A model generated the notes under the pieces. The model ran no database searches. It was not told the origin of the DNA and saw only the letters and a program-made list of their open reading frames with translations. Both the position numbers and the translations under genes were made by a program. From contig NZ_VIGH01000008.1 in assembly GCF_006704125.1 (NCBI RefSeq), positions 1 to 64,000 on the forward strand: DNA of 64,000 bases, in the 5' to 3' direction. Shown piece by piece: positions 9,690 to 18,531 of the stretch. Source of the stretch: Rhodococcus spelaei (GTDB lineage Bacteria > Actinomycetota > Actinomycetes > Mycobacteriales > Mycobacteriaceae). Each line of letters starts with the position of its first letter. Position 1 is the stretch's first letter.

Positions 9690-11189
9690 ATGACGAACAC
9701 ACACGGCAAGACCGACTCCCACGGCTTCGACGAGTACGAGGCCGACCACTTCGACGAACGTCACGGCCACGATCCCTCGATCGGCGAGATGCAACTCGAC
9801 GACCGCAGTGCGCTGCGCCGTGTCGCTGGATTGTCCACCGAACTCACCGACGTCACCGAGGTCGAGTACCGGCAGTTGCGCCTCGAGCGCGTCGTGCTGG
9901 TCGGCGTCTGGACCTCGGGCACCGCGGCGCAGGCAGAGGCCAGCATGGCCGAGCTCGCGGCGCTGGCGGAGACCGCGGGTTCGGAGGTGCTCGAGGGCCT
10001 GGTGCAGCGGCGCGACAAGCCCGACGCCGCCACCTACATCGGCTCCGGCAAGGCGAACGAGCTTCGCGATGTCGTGTTGGCGACTGGCGCGGACACGGTG
10101 ATCGCCGACGGCGAGCTCACTCCCGCACAGCTGAACGCGCTGGAGAAGGTCGTCAAGGTCAAGGTCATCGACCGGACCGCGCTGATTCTCGACATCTTCG
10201 CCCAGCACGCCACCTCCAGCGAGGGCAAGGCCCAGGTCGCACTGGCCCAGATGCAGTACATGCTGCCGCGGCTGCGCGGCTGGGGTGAGTCGATGTCCCG
10301 GCAGGCCGGTGGCCGCGCGGGCAAGGACGGCGGCGTGGGAACCCGCGGACCGGGCGAGACGAAGATCGAGACGGACCGACGCCGGATCCGCGAGCGGATG
10401 GCGAAGCTGCGCCGCGAGATCAAGGAGATGAAGGGCGCCCGCGACACCAAGCGCACCCAGCGGCTGCGCAGCGAGGTGCCGTCGGTCGCGATCGTCGGCT
10501 ACACCAACGCGGGCAAGTCGAGCCTGCTCAACGCACTCACCGGTGCGGGCGTGCTCGTGCAGAACGCGCTGTTCGCCACCCTGGACCCGACCACCCGCAA
10601 GGCGGCGTTCGAGGACGGTAGACAGTACGTGCTCACCGACACCGTCGGGTTCGTCCGGCACCTGCCGACGCAGCTGGTCGAGGCGTTCCGGTCGACGCTC
10701 GAGGAGGTCACCGACGCCGACCTGCTGGTGCATGTGGTGGACGGGTCCGATCCGTTGCCGACCGACCAGATCAAGGCCGTGCGCGAGGTCATCACCGAGG
10801 TGCTCCGCGAAGCCGACGCGCCGCGCGACAGTGACATGGGTCGCTCCGCAGGCTCCGCTCCTGCGGAACTGTTGGTGGTCAACAAGATCGACGCGGCCGA
10901 TCCCGTGACGCTCACCCAGCTGCGCAGCCTGCTGCCGGGGGCCGCGTTCGTCTCCGCCCGGACCGGCGAGGGTATCGCGGAACTGCGCGAGCAGTTGGCA
11001 GAGCTGGTGAAGTCCCCGGAGGTCGAGGTCAACGTCCTGGTGCCGTACACGCGCGGCGACCTGGTTGCCCGAATTCACGCGGATGGGCGAATTCTCGGGT
11101 CCTCGCACGAGCCGGAGGGCACACTGGTCCGCGCGAAGGTGCCGGAGGCGCTGGCCTCCGCACTGCGGGACTACCGTCACAGCGCCTGA
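9690..11189 (+). CDS. hflX: GTPase HflX
   Basis: HflX is a ribosome-associated GTPase that splits stalled or stress-inactivated 70S ribosomes. The N-terminal HflX domain contains a glycine-rich linker with GRAGKDGGVGTRGPGETKIE near residue 210, then a G domain: Walker A GYTNAGKSSL near residue 270, DTVGF near residue 316 and NKID near residue 397. At 499 residues it is slightly longer than the E. coli protein, mainly through an acidic, histidine-containing N-terminal tail of about 50 residues, as in other actinobacteria. It follows dapF in the same orientation after 87 bp. Confidence 0.93.
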   Translation: MTNTHGKTDSHGFDEYEADHFDERHGHDPSIGEMQLDDRSALRRVAGLSTELTDVTEVEYRQLRLERVVLVGVWTSGTAAQAEASMAELAALAETAGSEVLEGLVQRRDKPDAATYIGSGKANELRDVVLATGADTVIADGELTPAQLNALEKVVKVKVIDRTALILDIFAQHATSSEGKAQVALAQMQYMLPRLRGWGESMSRQAGGRAGKDGGVGTRGPGETKIETDRRRIRERMAKLRREIKEMKGARDTKRTQRLRSEVPSVAIVGYTNAGKSSLLNALTGAGVLVQNALFATLDPTTRKAAFEDGRQYVLTDTVGFVRHLPTQLVEAFRSTLEEVTDADLLVHVVDGSDPLPTDQIKAVREVITEVLREADAPRDSDMGRSAGSAPAELLVVNKIDAADPVTLTQLRSLLPGAAFVSARTGEGIAELREQLAELVKSPEVEVNVLVPYTRGDLVARIHADGRILGSSHEPEGTLVRAKVPEALASALRDYRHSA

Positions 11190-11277
11190 CGGACGGGACT
11201 GACCATGACGGAATCGGGCGTACTCGCCTGTGTCGACGCCGCGCGCACCGCGGTCGAACCTGTGCCCGGGCGCGCCG

Positions 11278-12336
11278 ATGCGTAGCAGGCTGGGGTTGCT
11301 CGCGCTGGCGGTGATCGGGTCTGCGCTGGCGACTGCAGCTCCGGCGGGGGCCGCGCCGGGGTCGAGTGGGTCGGCGGGCTCGGGCTCGGCGGTATCCGAC
11401 GCCCGATTCGAGACGCTGTGCACCCCAACCGATCCCGGTCTCACAGAGCTTTCCGGGCTGGTGTCCACCGGGGACCGGATGTACGCCGTCGGGGACAGCG
11501 GCACCGACGACTCCGTCTGGGTGCTCGACAACCAGTGCCGGGTCACCGGGACGTTGCCCGTACCGCGGACGCCGGTCGACGTCGAGGACATGGCCTACTC
11601 GGGTGGCCGACTCTGGCTCGCGGACATCGGAGACAACTCCAGCGTCCGCCCGCACGTGTCGCTGACCGACATGGATCCCGGAACCGGTGCGGGCGCCATG
11701 CACCTGCTCACGTACCCGGACGGTCCACACAACGCCGAGACACTGCTCGTGGGCCGTGACGGGCGTCCGGTGATCGTGACCAAGGAAGTGCTGGCGGCGA
11801 GTGGGATCTACCGCCCCGCCGGCGGTACCACTCTCGACCAGCTCGGACCGGGCCCGGCGCCGCTGCAGCGCGTCGGGCAGATCGCGTTCGCGCCGACCGA
11901 CACCCCCGGCAGCCCGATGCCGGTCGCGGGGTCGATCCTGGTCACCGGCGGCGCCGTCAGCGCCGACGGCCGGGTGGTCGCGGTGCGCACCTACACCGAC
12001 GTCTACCTGTATGCAGCACCCGACGGTGACATCGCCGCCGCCCTGACCCGAACGACACCGATCCGGGTCCCGATGCCGAACCAGCCGCAGGGCGAGGCGA
12101 TCGCGTTCACGCCGAACGGCGACCTGCTCAGCGCGTCCGAGGCCAACGGCGGGCCGCTGCCGCCGATCCAGATCCTGCGCGGCGCGACCGGACTGGTCGA
12201 CCTGCCCGAGGTGACGGTCGCGGCGGCGCAGTCCGGTTCATCGGGTCGGGGCGCGGTCGTCGCCGCCGGCGTGGGCACCGGAATCGCCGCCACCGTCGGC
12301 GCCGCGGCGTGGCTGGGCGTCCGTTCCCGGCGTTGA
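11278..12336 (+). CDS. secreted, C-terminally anchored surface protein, propeller-like
   Basis: From ATG 11278 the protein has a classic signal peptide (RSRLGLLALAVIGSALA, cleavage after an AxA near residue 27), an exported domain of about 290 residues, and a C-terminal hydrophobic segment (VVAAGVGTGIAATVGAAAWL) followed by RSRR, a simple tail anchor. The exported part has repeated YAVGDSGTDDSVW, LWLADIGDN and GDLLSASEANG blocks, like the blades of strand-rich propeller proteins. An upstream ATG at 11230 would spoil the signal peptide. I know no function; a surface-bound binding or hydrolytic role is possible but not shown. Confidence 0.65.
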   Translation: MRSRLGLLALAVIGSALATAAPAGAAPGSSGSAGSGSAVSDARFETLCTPTDPGLTELSGLVSTGDRMYAVGDSGTDDSVWVLDNQCRVTGTLPVPRTPVDVEDMAYSGGRLWLADIGDNSSVRPHVSLTDMDPGTGAGAMHLLTYPDGPHNAETLLVGRDGRPVIVTKEVLAASGIYRPAGGTTLDQLGPGPAPLQRVGQIAFAPTDTPGSPMPVAGSILVTGGAVSADGRVVAVRTYTDVYLYAAPDGDIAAALTRTTPIRVPMPNQPQGEAIAFTPNGDLLSASEANGGPLPPIQILRGATGLVDLPEVTVAAAQSGSSGRGAVVAAGVGTGIAATVGAAAWLGVRSRR

Positions 12337-12437
12337 GCGAACCGGCCAGATCGCGCGATCCGATCGGTAGGCTCCATGCCGATTCGTCGTCGGATGACCA
12401 CGGGCACAATCTCACTGCTGCGGAGGGCTTGGATCAG

Positions 12438-13496
12438 ATGTTCACCATTGCGGTCAAGAAGGGGCACGAGAACGTTTCGCTGCTCGGTATCGGCGCCTAC
12501 CGCCCCAATCGCATCGTCAGTAACGCCGAGGTGTGCGAAGTCCTCGACTCCACCGACGAGTGGATCTACGACCGCAGCGGGATCCGCAATCGTCGTTGGA
12601 TCAGCGGCGACGAGACAGCCAAGTCGATGGCGGTCGCGGCAGCCGAGCGCGCGATCCGGAACAGCGGCATCGACAAGGAGCAGATCGGCGCGCTCGTCCT
12701 GGCGACCGGCAGCTGGAAGACCAAGATCCCGCACGGCGGCCCGCAGGTGGCGCACGAACTGGGCATCAACGGCATCGCCGCGTTCGACATCGCGTCGGGC
12801 TGCGGTGGTTTCGGCTACGGACTCGGCGTGGCCACCGACATGATCCGGTCCGGTTCAGCCAAGTACGTGCTGGTCATCGGTGTCGAGACGATGTCCGTGG
12901 TGATGGAACCGACCGATCGCAACACCGCGTTCATCTTCGGAGACGGCGCCGGCGCGGTGGTGGTCGGGCCCAGCGAGCGGAACGGCATCTCGCCGACGGT
13001 GTGGGGCAGTGACGGTGAGAACGCCGGGGCGATCAGCCAGAACTACGACATTCCCGCGTACATGGACCGGGCGCAGGCCCTGCAGGACGCGGGTGTGGAT
13101 GCGGAGCCGATCGGCCGCATGGTGGTCAACATGGAAGGCCCCCGCGTCTTCCGGTGGGCGGCGATCACCCTGCCCAAGGCGCTCGGCTCCATTCTGACCG
13201 AGTCCGGTGTCGCGATCGAGGACATCGAGGTGTTCGTGCCGCACCAGGCCAACGCGCGGATCAACGACCTGATGAAGAAGAACCTGGGGCTCGGCGATCA
13301 TGTGCCGGTGGCCAACGACATCGAGAACACCGGCAACACCTCGGCGGCGTCGATTCCGCTCGCGATGGAGGAGATGCTGGTGTCCGGCAAGGCCAAGGGC
13401 GGGCAGCTCGCGCTGCTGCTCGGCTTCGGCGCCGGGCTTAGCTACGCCGGACAGGTCGTCACCTTGCCGCCGGCGCCGGTCGAAAGCAGCTTCTGA
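12438..13496 (+). CDS. 3-oxoacyl-ACP synthase III family protein
   Basis: A thiolase-fold condensing enzyme of 352 residues with an intact catalytic triad: Cys122 in ASGCGGFGYG, His269 in VFVPHQANARI and Asn300 in NTGNTSAAS. KAS III enzymes start fatty-acid synthesis by condensing acyl-CoA with malonyl-ACP; related enzymes make signals, wax or polyketide starters. ATG 12438 is chosen because GGAGGG lies about 10 bp upstream and the family begins here. It is a stand-alone gene with no acp or fabD beside it, so it may be a specialised paralogue and not the housekeeping FabH. The active-site context SGCGGF differs from the usual A-C-A/S-G-F. Confidence 0.82.
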   Translation: MFTIAVKKGHENVSLLGIGAYRPNRIVSNAEVCEVLDSTDEWIYDRSGIRNRRWISGDETAKSMAVAAAERAIRNSGIDKEQIGALVLATGSWKTKIPHGGPQVAHELGINGIAAFDIASGCGGFGYGLGVATDMIRSGSAKYVLVIGVETMSVVMEPTDRNTAFIFGDGAGAVVVGPSERNGISPTVWGSDGENAGAISQNYDIPAYMDRAQALQDAGVDAEPIGRMVVNMEGPRVFRWAAITLPKALGSILTESGVAIEDIEVFVPHQANARINDLMKKNLGLGDHVPVANDIENTGNTSAASIPLAMEEMLVSGKAKGGQLALLLGFGAGLSYAGQVVTLPPAPVESSF

Positions 13497-13590
13497 CCTT
13501 CGAGCGCGGCGCGGCCTGCCCCCCACGCCGCGGTGCGTCGGCCGGGTGTCCGATTGGGTTCGGCGCGGGTGGTCCCGCGATACTGACCCG

Positions 13591-14925
13591 GTGCAGTCCG
13601 TCCACCACCTGCTGACCTCCGCGTCTCACCTGTCGGTCACCGGCCGATCGGCGGCGGCGGCGATGCTGGCGGTCGGAGTGGCCGGCGGACTCGGGCTCGC
13701 TGCCGCGGTCGGTCGAATGTCGTTGCGCGCCGTGGCGATCGCCTCGGCGGCCGCCTGCGCCGCAACCGTCGGTGTGGTCGTCGTGGTGTGGGCGGCGTTC
13801 AGGCCGCTGCCGGTGCAGCTGGCGGGCCGCGATGCGCTGGTGGTGGCGGTCGCACTGCTGGCGCTGTTCGTCGCGGTGGCCGTCGCGGCCCGCTCGTCGG
13901 GCCGTCGGCGGACGGTCGCGGCGGTGCTTGCGGCGTGCGCCCTGTGCGCGTCCGCGGTGGGCGTGGTGAATCGGGACGTCGGCAGGTATCCGACCCTCGG
14001 CGCACTGGCCGGGCACCGGCCGCCGCCGACCGCGCGGCTCGCCGACTTCGACGCGGTACCCGGCCCGCAGCAGCGGGTGCAGACCGGGTCGCCGACCGCC
14101 GCGGTCTGGCAGTCCCCGGTGCGCCGCACCCTCGACGGAATGGTCACACACGCCGAGATCCCCGGTATCGTCTCCGGTTTCACGGCGCGACCGGCGCTGG
14201 TCTACCTGCCGCCCGCCTACCTGGACACCCCGCGACCGCTGCTTCCGGTGCTGGTGTTGGTGGCGGGTGATCCCGGTCAGCCCGACGACTGGCTCGGCAA
14301 CGGCCTCGCCGAGACCGTCACGGCGTTCGCCGCCGCGCACGACGGGTTGGCGCCGGTCGTGGTGGTGCCCGACGCGCTCGGCGCCACCGACGCCGTGCCG
14401 CTGTGCCTGGATTCGCGACTCGGGAACGTGGACACCTATCTGGCCGTGGACGTCCCGGCGTGGGTTGCCGGTCATCTGCAGGTCGACGACGCCGCGCAGG
14501 CCCGGGCCATCGGCGGGTACTCCTACGGCGGCACCTGCGCGATCCAGCTGGCCACGAACCATCCCGACGTGTACCCGACGTTCCTGGACATGTCCGGCCA
14601 GGACGAGCCGTCACTGGGCGAGCATGCTGCCACCGTCGCCGCGACCTTCGGGGGCGACGAGTCCGCGTTCGCCACGGTCAGCGCCCGCGAGGTGTTGGCC
14701 AAGCACCTTCGCCCCGGCGTGTCCGGCGTCTTCGTGGTCGGCGCCGACGACGACGAGTACCGGCCTCAGCAGCGGCGAATGTACGACGCGGCCCGCGCCG
14801 CCGGCATGGACGTGCGGTACTACGAGCTGCCCGGCGGCCACAGTGGGCAGGTGTGGGTCCCGGGCTTCGCAGGCGAGCTCGACTGGCTCGCGCGGCGCAC
14901 CGGCCTGCTCCCACCCGTCGAGTGA
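13591..14925 (+). CDS. membrane-anchored esterase (EstD/antigen-85-like hydrolase domain)
   Basis: Read from GTG 13591 (another GTG at 13546 is possible), the protein has four hydrophobic segments in the first 130 residues, then an extracytoplasmic alpha/beta hydrolase domain. The nucleophile elbow is GGYSYGG near residue 308, an acid lies in VVGADDDEY near residue 385, and the His is in ELPGGHSGQ near residue 416. This layout of four helices plus an esterase domain occurs in actinobacterial relatives of mycolyltransferases, which act on lipids or cell-wall esters outside the membrane. The substrate is unknown. The 3' end, including the stop, is copied in tandem (see the repeat entry). Confidence 0.72.
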   Translation: MQSVHHLLTSASHLSVTGRSAAAAMLAVGVAGGLGLAAAVGRMSLRAVAIASAAACAATVGVVVVVWAAFRPLPVQLAGRDALVVAVALLALFVAVAVAARSSGRRRTVAAVLAACALCASAVGVVNRDVGRYPTLGALAGHRPPPTARLADFDAVPGPQQRVQTGSPTAAVWQSPVRRTLDGMVTHAEIPGIVSGFTARPALVYLPPAYLDTPRPLLPVLVLVAGDPGQPDDWLGNGLAETVTAFAAAHDGLAPVVVVPDALGATDAVPLCLDSRLGNVDTYLAVDVPAWVAGHLQVDDAAQARAIGGYSYGGTCAIQLATNHPDVYPTFLDMSGQDEPSLGEHAATVAATFGGDESAFATVSAREVLAKHLRPGVSGVFVVGADDDEYRPQQRRMYDAARAAGMDVRYYELPGGHSGQVWVPGFAGELDWLARRTGLLPPVE

Positions 14926-14967
14926 CGCCTGCCCGTCGAGTGACTCCTACCCAGCGAGTGAACGGAC
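14914..14967. repeat. 18-bp tandem repeat spanning the esterase stop codon
   Basis: Three copies with an 18-bp period: CCCGTCGAGTGACGCCTG, CCCGTCGAGTGACTCCTA, then a diverged third beginning CCCAGCGAGTGA. The esterase TGA is in copy 1, and every copy contains GAGTGA. The third copy runs into the following hairpin. Confidence 0.8.
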
Positions 14968-15006
14968 CGTTCAGGCCCTCCACGAGACTGAACGGTCCGT
15001 TCACTC
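14956..15006 (+). terminator. perfect 19-bp stem terminator
   Basis: Arms GAGTGAACGGACCGTTCAG and CTGAACGGTCCGTTCACTC pair perfectly around a 13-nt loop, 30 bp after the esterase stop. A very stable intrinsic hairpin without a U-tract. Confidence 0.8.
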
Positions 15007-15066
15007 GGCCCGGTGGCGGCGCCGAACCGGTGGCCAGGGTCCGGTCGATGGCTCAGGATGGAGGTC

Positions 15067-16086
15067 ATGGACCCGGTCGCGGCGTTGCGCGAGATCGCCT
15101 TCTGGCTCGAACGCGCACGCGCCGAGACACACCGGGTCAAGGCGTACCGGCGCGCCGCCGAGGTCGTCGAGGCCCTGTCGCCGGAGCAGCGCGACCGGCT
15201 CGGCCGGACCGACACCTGGACCGCGCTCAGCGGTGTCGGGCCCAAGACCGCGGCCGTCATCGCGCAGGCGTGGGCGGGCCGGGTGCCCGACTACCTGACC
15301 GAGGTCAAGTCGAAGGCCCAGCGGATCGGAGAGGGTGGCCGCGAGCTGTTGGCGGCGCTGCGCGGGGACCTGCACACCCATTCGGACTGGTCCGACGGCG
15401 GTAGCCCGATCGAGGAGATGATGCGGCGGGCCGCGTTGATCGGGCACGAATACTGCGCACTCACCGACCATTCGCCGCGTCTGACGGTCGCGAACGGATT
15501 GTCCGCGCAGCGCCTGCGTCGCCAGCTCGACGTGGTCGCGGAGCTGAACTCCGAGCTCGCGCCGTTCCGCATCCTCACCGGCATCGAGGTGGACATCCTC
15601 GACGACGGCACCCTGGACCAGGAGCCGGAGCTGCTCGCCGAGCTCGACATCGTCGTCGCCAGTGTGCATTCCAAGCTCGCGATGGAGTCCGACGCAATGA
15701 CCCGGCGGATGGTGCGCGCGGTCGCGAATCCGCTCGTCGACGTGCTCGGGCACTGCACCGGCCGGCTGGTCGAGGGTGGTCGCGGCACCCGCCGCGAGTC
15801 GGCGTTCAACGCGGAGGTCGTGTTCGAGGCGTGTAAGCAGTTCGGCACCGCGGTCGAGATCAACAGTCGTCCCGAACGCCGCGATCCGCCGTCGCGGCTG
15901 ATCCGCCTCGCGCTCGAGCGCGGTTGTCTGTTCTCGATCGACACCGACGCACACGCCCCCGGACAGCTCGACTTCCAGGGTTACGGCTGCGAGCGGGCAC
16001 AGTCCTGTGACGTCCCGGCCGAGCGGATCGTCAACACCTGGCCGGTCGACGAACTCCTGTCCTGGACGGCGGGAAGAGAAGCTTGA
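15067..16086 (+). CDS. PHP-domain phosphoesterase with N-terminal helix-hairpin-helix region
   Basis: The first 90 or so residues resemble the helical, DNA-binding front of PolX-type polymerases (VKAYRRAAEVVEAL, then LSGVGPKTAAVIAQAW, a helix-hairpin-helix). The PHP domain follows with its metal-binding motifs in order: DLHTHSDWSDG, ALTDHS, GIEVDIL, VASVHS, LGHCTGR, INSRPERRDPP and IDTDAH. It therefore looks like a PolX C-terminal half joined to a DNA-binding piece without the polymerase core, consistent with a nuclease or phosphatase on nucleic acid. ATG 15067 is used; ATG 15058 is three codons upstream. It overlaps no neighbour and follows a strong terminator. Confidence 0.78.
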   Translation: MDPVAALREIAFWLERARAETHRVKAYRRAAEVVEALSPEQRDRLGRTDTWTALSGVGPKTAAVIAQAWAGRVPDYLTEVKSKAQRIGEGGRELLAALRGDLHTHSDWSDGGSPIEEMMRRAALIGHEYCALTDHSPRLTVANGLSAQRLRRQLDVVAELNSELAPFRILTGIEVDILDDGTLDQEPELLAELDIVVASVHSKLAMESDAMTRRMVRAVANPLVDVLGHCTGRLVEGGRGTRRESAFNAEVVFEACKQFGTAVEINSRPERRDPPSRLIRLALERGCLFSIDTDAHAPGQLDFQGYGCERAQSCDVPAERIVNTWPVDELLSWTAGREA

Positions 16087-16110
16087 CCAGATGGTCAAGC
16101 AACCCATAAT
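16081..16110 (+). promoter_or_regulatory. sigma-70-type promoter with palindromic operator
   Basis: A perfect 9-2-9 palindrome (GCTTGACCA, GA, TGGTCAAGC) covers 16081-16100. TTGACC inside it is a good -35, and CATAAT at 16105-16110 is a good -10 with a 16-bp spacer. A dimeric repressor here would block the lipase promoter. The palindrome starts just before the PHP gene stop. Confidence 0.65.
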
Positions 16111-16164
16111 GTCGCGGTGCCGTCCGCATCCCGCGAACGGACCTGTCTCGCAGAAGGAGCCGTC

Positions 16165-17346
16165 GTGAGCCCCTCCACTCGACTTCGCGCCGGAATTCTC
16201 GGTCTCGCTCTCGCCATCGGCGGCGGAGCCCTCGGTTCGGCGCCCGCGGTCGCCGCCCCGAACTCCACCGCGCCCGGCACCGTGACCGCCACGGCCCCGC
16301 TGCCACAGGAGCTCTGGTACCCCGGCACCGCACACGCCGAGAAGCTCACCTACTGGACCGTCGGCGCGAACGGTCGGCCGGCGCAGAGCACCGGCACTGT
16401 GTTCGTACCTGCCGGTCGGGCGCCCGCGGGTGGCTGGCCCGTGATCTCGTGGGCGCACGGCACCGTCGGCCTCGCCGACGACTGCGCGCCCTCGGTGGCG
16501 GGACCGGCCGCCCGGGACCGCGACTTCGAGTACCTGGGAACCTGGCTGGCCCAGGGTTACGCAATCGTCGCCAGCGACTACGCCGGACTCGGCACCGAGG
16601 GCACGATGCCGTACCTGGACGGCAAGGCGGAGGCCCACAGCGTCGTCGACATGGTCAAGGCCGGCCGGAGCGCCGAGCCGACCCTGTCGAACACGTGGGT
16701 CACTATCGGCCAGTCGCAGGGCGGCGGAGCGGCAATCACGACGGCCCGCTACGCGACCGAATTCGGTGGTCCCGCCCTCGATTACCGTGGCGCCGTCGGC
16801 ACCGGCGTTCCCGCCTACATCGAGAACATCGTCGCGCTCGCCGGCCCTGGGGTGCCGCCGATCGGGCTGCCCGCCGGGCTGACCGCGTACGGGCTCTACA
16901 TTCTCGCCGGCCTCAACGCCGCACACCCCGAGGTGAACATCCCGTCGCTGCTGAACGCCGAGGGCAAGGACTGGATGGCGAAGGCCGAGTCCGAGTGCAT
17001 CGGTCCGTTCGAGGAGTCGGTGCGCGGACTGGTACTGGGCTCGCTGTTCGCCAAGCCGCTGTCGTCGATCCCGAACGTGCACGGCCTGCTCACCGAGTAC
17101 ATGGGGATCCCCGAAACCGGGTACGACAAGCCGTTCTTCATCGGTCAGGGCCTCAAGGACACCGACATCATCATGCCGTCGACGCTGCTGCTCGGTAGCA
17201 CCCTCGCGCGCAACGGGGAGCCGGTCACGTTCAAGACCTATCCGACCGACCACAGCGGCACCATGGCCGCGTCCCTGGCCGACACGGTGCCGTTCGTGCG
17301 GGCCCTCTTCGACGGCAAGACGCCAGCACCGTCGTTCGGCAGCTGA
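16165..17346 (+). CDS. secreted lipase (LIP family)
   Basis: GTG 16165 lies 6 bp after AGAAGGAG and opens a signal peptide (RLRAGILGLALAIGGGALG, AxA cleavage near residue 30). The mature domain belongs to the secretory-lipase alpha/beta hydrolases: WAHGTVGLADDCAPS near residue 95, nucleophile Ser in GQSQGGGAA near residue 190, an Asp in GLKDTD near residue 332 and His in YPTDHSGTM near residue 365. Family members hydrolyse triacylglycerols or other esters outside the cell. The upstream palindrome in the promoter implies repressor control, perhaps by substrate. It is convergent with the PNPOx-like gene across a shared hairpin. Confidence 0.85.
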   Translation: MSPSTRLRAGILGLALAIGGGALGSAPAVAAPNSTAPGTVTATAPLPQELWYPGTAHAEKLTYWTVGANGRPAQSTGTVFVPAGRAPAGGWPVISWAHGTVGLADDCAPSVAGPAARDRDFEYLGTWLAQGYAIVASDYAGLGTEGTMPYLDGKAEAHSVVDMVKAGRSAEPTLSNTWVTIGQSQGGGAAITTARYATEFGGPALDYRGAVGTGVPAYIENIVALAGPGVPPIGLPAGLTAYGLYILAGLNAAHPEVNIPSLLNAEGKDWMAKAESECIGPFEESVRGLVLGSLFAKPLSSIPNVHGLLTEYMGIPETGYDKPFFIGQGLKDTDIIMPSTLLLGSTLARNGEPVTFKTYPTDHSGTMAASLADTVPFVRALFDGKTPAPSFGS

Positions 17347-17374
17347 CAGTACCGGCCGAAGGGGGCGAAACCCG

Positions 17375-17419
17375 GTCCGCCGGCTCGGTGTTCGGGTGAT
17401 CAACACCGGGCCGGCGGAC
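17375..17419. terminator. bidirectional terminator hairpin
   Basis: Stem arms of 18 bp (GTCCGCCGGCTCGGTGTT against AACACCGGGCCGGCGGAC, one mismatch) with a 9-nt loop, between the convergent lipase and PNPOx-like genes. Confidence 0.75.
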
Positions 17420-17456
17420 GAACGGCTTGGTCAGCTGGATGCTGGACAGACGAGCG

Positions 17457-18362
17457 TCACGGCTCGGCCAGCACGGGTTCCGGCGCGACCGGCTGTGCGG
17501 CCTTCCTGGCCCTGGTCCGAGCCGGCGGGTCCGCGACCGCGGACTTCTTCGGCTGCACCGCCTTCGGTTCCGCGGGCCTGGTGGTCGTCGCGCGTGCAGC
17601 GGTGGTGCCGCGACTGGCCTTGACGGTCGTTGCTGCCGACTTCTTCGCCCGGCTTCGCTTGGCCGGGGGAGTAGCGGGCTGCGTGTCCCCGGGAGCCGTC
17701 GCTGCGGGGATCTCGGGCACGGCCGGTGCATCGCCGGCCTGCCCTGTCCTCGGCAGCTCGGGCGGGGTCGCCTTGGCGTCGAAGTAGTCGCCACCCTTGC
17801 GGCGGACGTCGTCGGTACCCCAGTCGCGGTTGCGCGCCACCGGCGCCATCTGCGGAATGTGCTTGCGGCAGTGGATGTAGGCCTCCTCGACGTCCACCAC
17901 CACCCAGCGCTCGGGGGTGCGGCCGGTCGCGTGGTCCTCCGGCAGGTCGGGCACTTGGGCGCGCAGGTCGAGGTCCTCGACGATCCGGGCAGTGCCGTTG
18001 ACGTGCAAGCCGATCAGGTCGTGGACGAAGTCGATCATCAGGATCCCGACGTGCGGGTTCTCCCGGATGTTGCCGAGGCTGGCCATCACGCCGTTGCCGC
18101 GGTACTCGGGATACGCGAGCGTGTGCGGATCGATGACGTGCATGAAGCCGGGGCCGCCGGCCCGGAACGTCGAGTCGCACTCGCCGCGGGAGTCGGCGGT
18201 CGCGATGAATGCCATCTCCTGTCGGCCCGCGAACTCGATCATCGTCGGATTCAGGTGGGCGAGAACCTGATCTGAGTAGAACCGTGCCGCGCGCTCACCG
18301 GTTCCGTACTCGTTCTGCAGCTCATGTTCGCCGACACTCCCCACGGTGTCACGAATTGGCAT
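17457..18362 (-). CDS. pyridoxamine 5'-phosphate oxidase-like flavin/heme-binding protein
   Basis: The N-terminal ~200 residues form a PNPOx-like split barrel (FIATADSRGECDSTFRAGGP near residue 50, the NGVMASLGNI and NPHVGILMIDF strands, and a HVNGTARIVED strand). Such proteins bind FMN, F420 or heme. The last ~90 residues are a low-complexity tail rich in Lys, Ala, Pro, Arg and Thr, including TTAARATTTRPAEPKAVQPK, which could bind nucleic acid or be disordered. ATG 18362 is preferred to 18374 because GAGGAG precedes it at about 4 bp. The substrate is not evident. It is divergent from the uracil permease. Confidence 0.7.
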   Translation of the reverse strand: MPIRDTVGSVGEHELQNEYGTGERAARFYSDQVLAHLNPTMIEFAGRQEMAFIATADSRGECDSTFRAGGPGFMHVIDPHTLAYPEYRGNGVMASLGNIRENPHVGILMIDFVHDLIGLHVNGTARIVEDLDLRAQVPDLPEDHATGRTPERWVVVDVEEAYIHCRKHIPQMAPVARNRDWGTDDVRRKGGDYFDAKATPPELPRTGQAGDAPAVPEIPAATAPGDTQPATPPAKRSRAKKSAATTVKASRGTTAARATTTRPAEPKAVQPKKSAVADPPARTRARKAAQPVAPEPVLAEP

Positions 18363-18531
18363 GGGACTCCTCATAAGTTGGACACGCCCGCCGACGGCGG
18401 ACGATGCTCGCCGGTAACGCTAGCCGGGCGAGCGATCGACCGCAGCCGATCCCCCCGCCGCCGCCGACCGACCGACCATGCCGGGACGGGCGGTGGGACG
18501 AATGCCTCGTCGCGGCCTACCATGTGCCTCC

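Noticed and set aside
7938-11591. A 1217-codon minus-strand open frame
   Set aside because: It is a shadow of the methylase, dapF and hflX, all of which have clear catalytic motifs; the minus frame shows no domain.
15001-17406. An 801-codon minus-strand open frame
   Set aside because: It is antisense to the PHP and lipase genes, with low-complexity Arg/Gly-rich translation.
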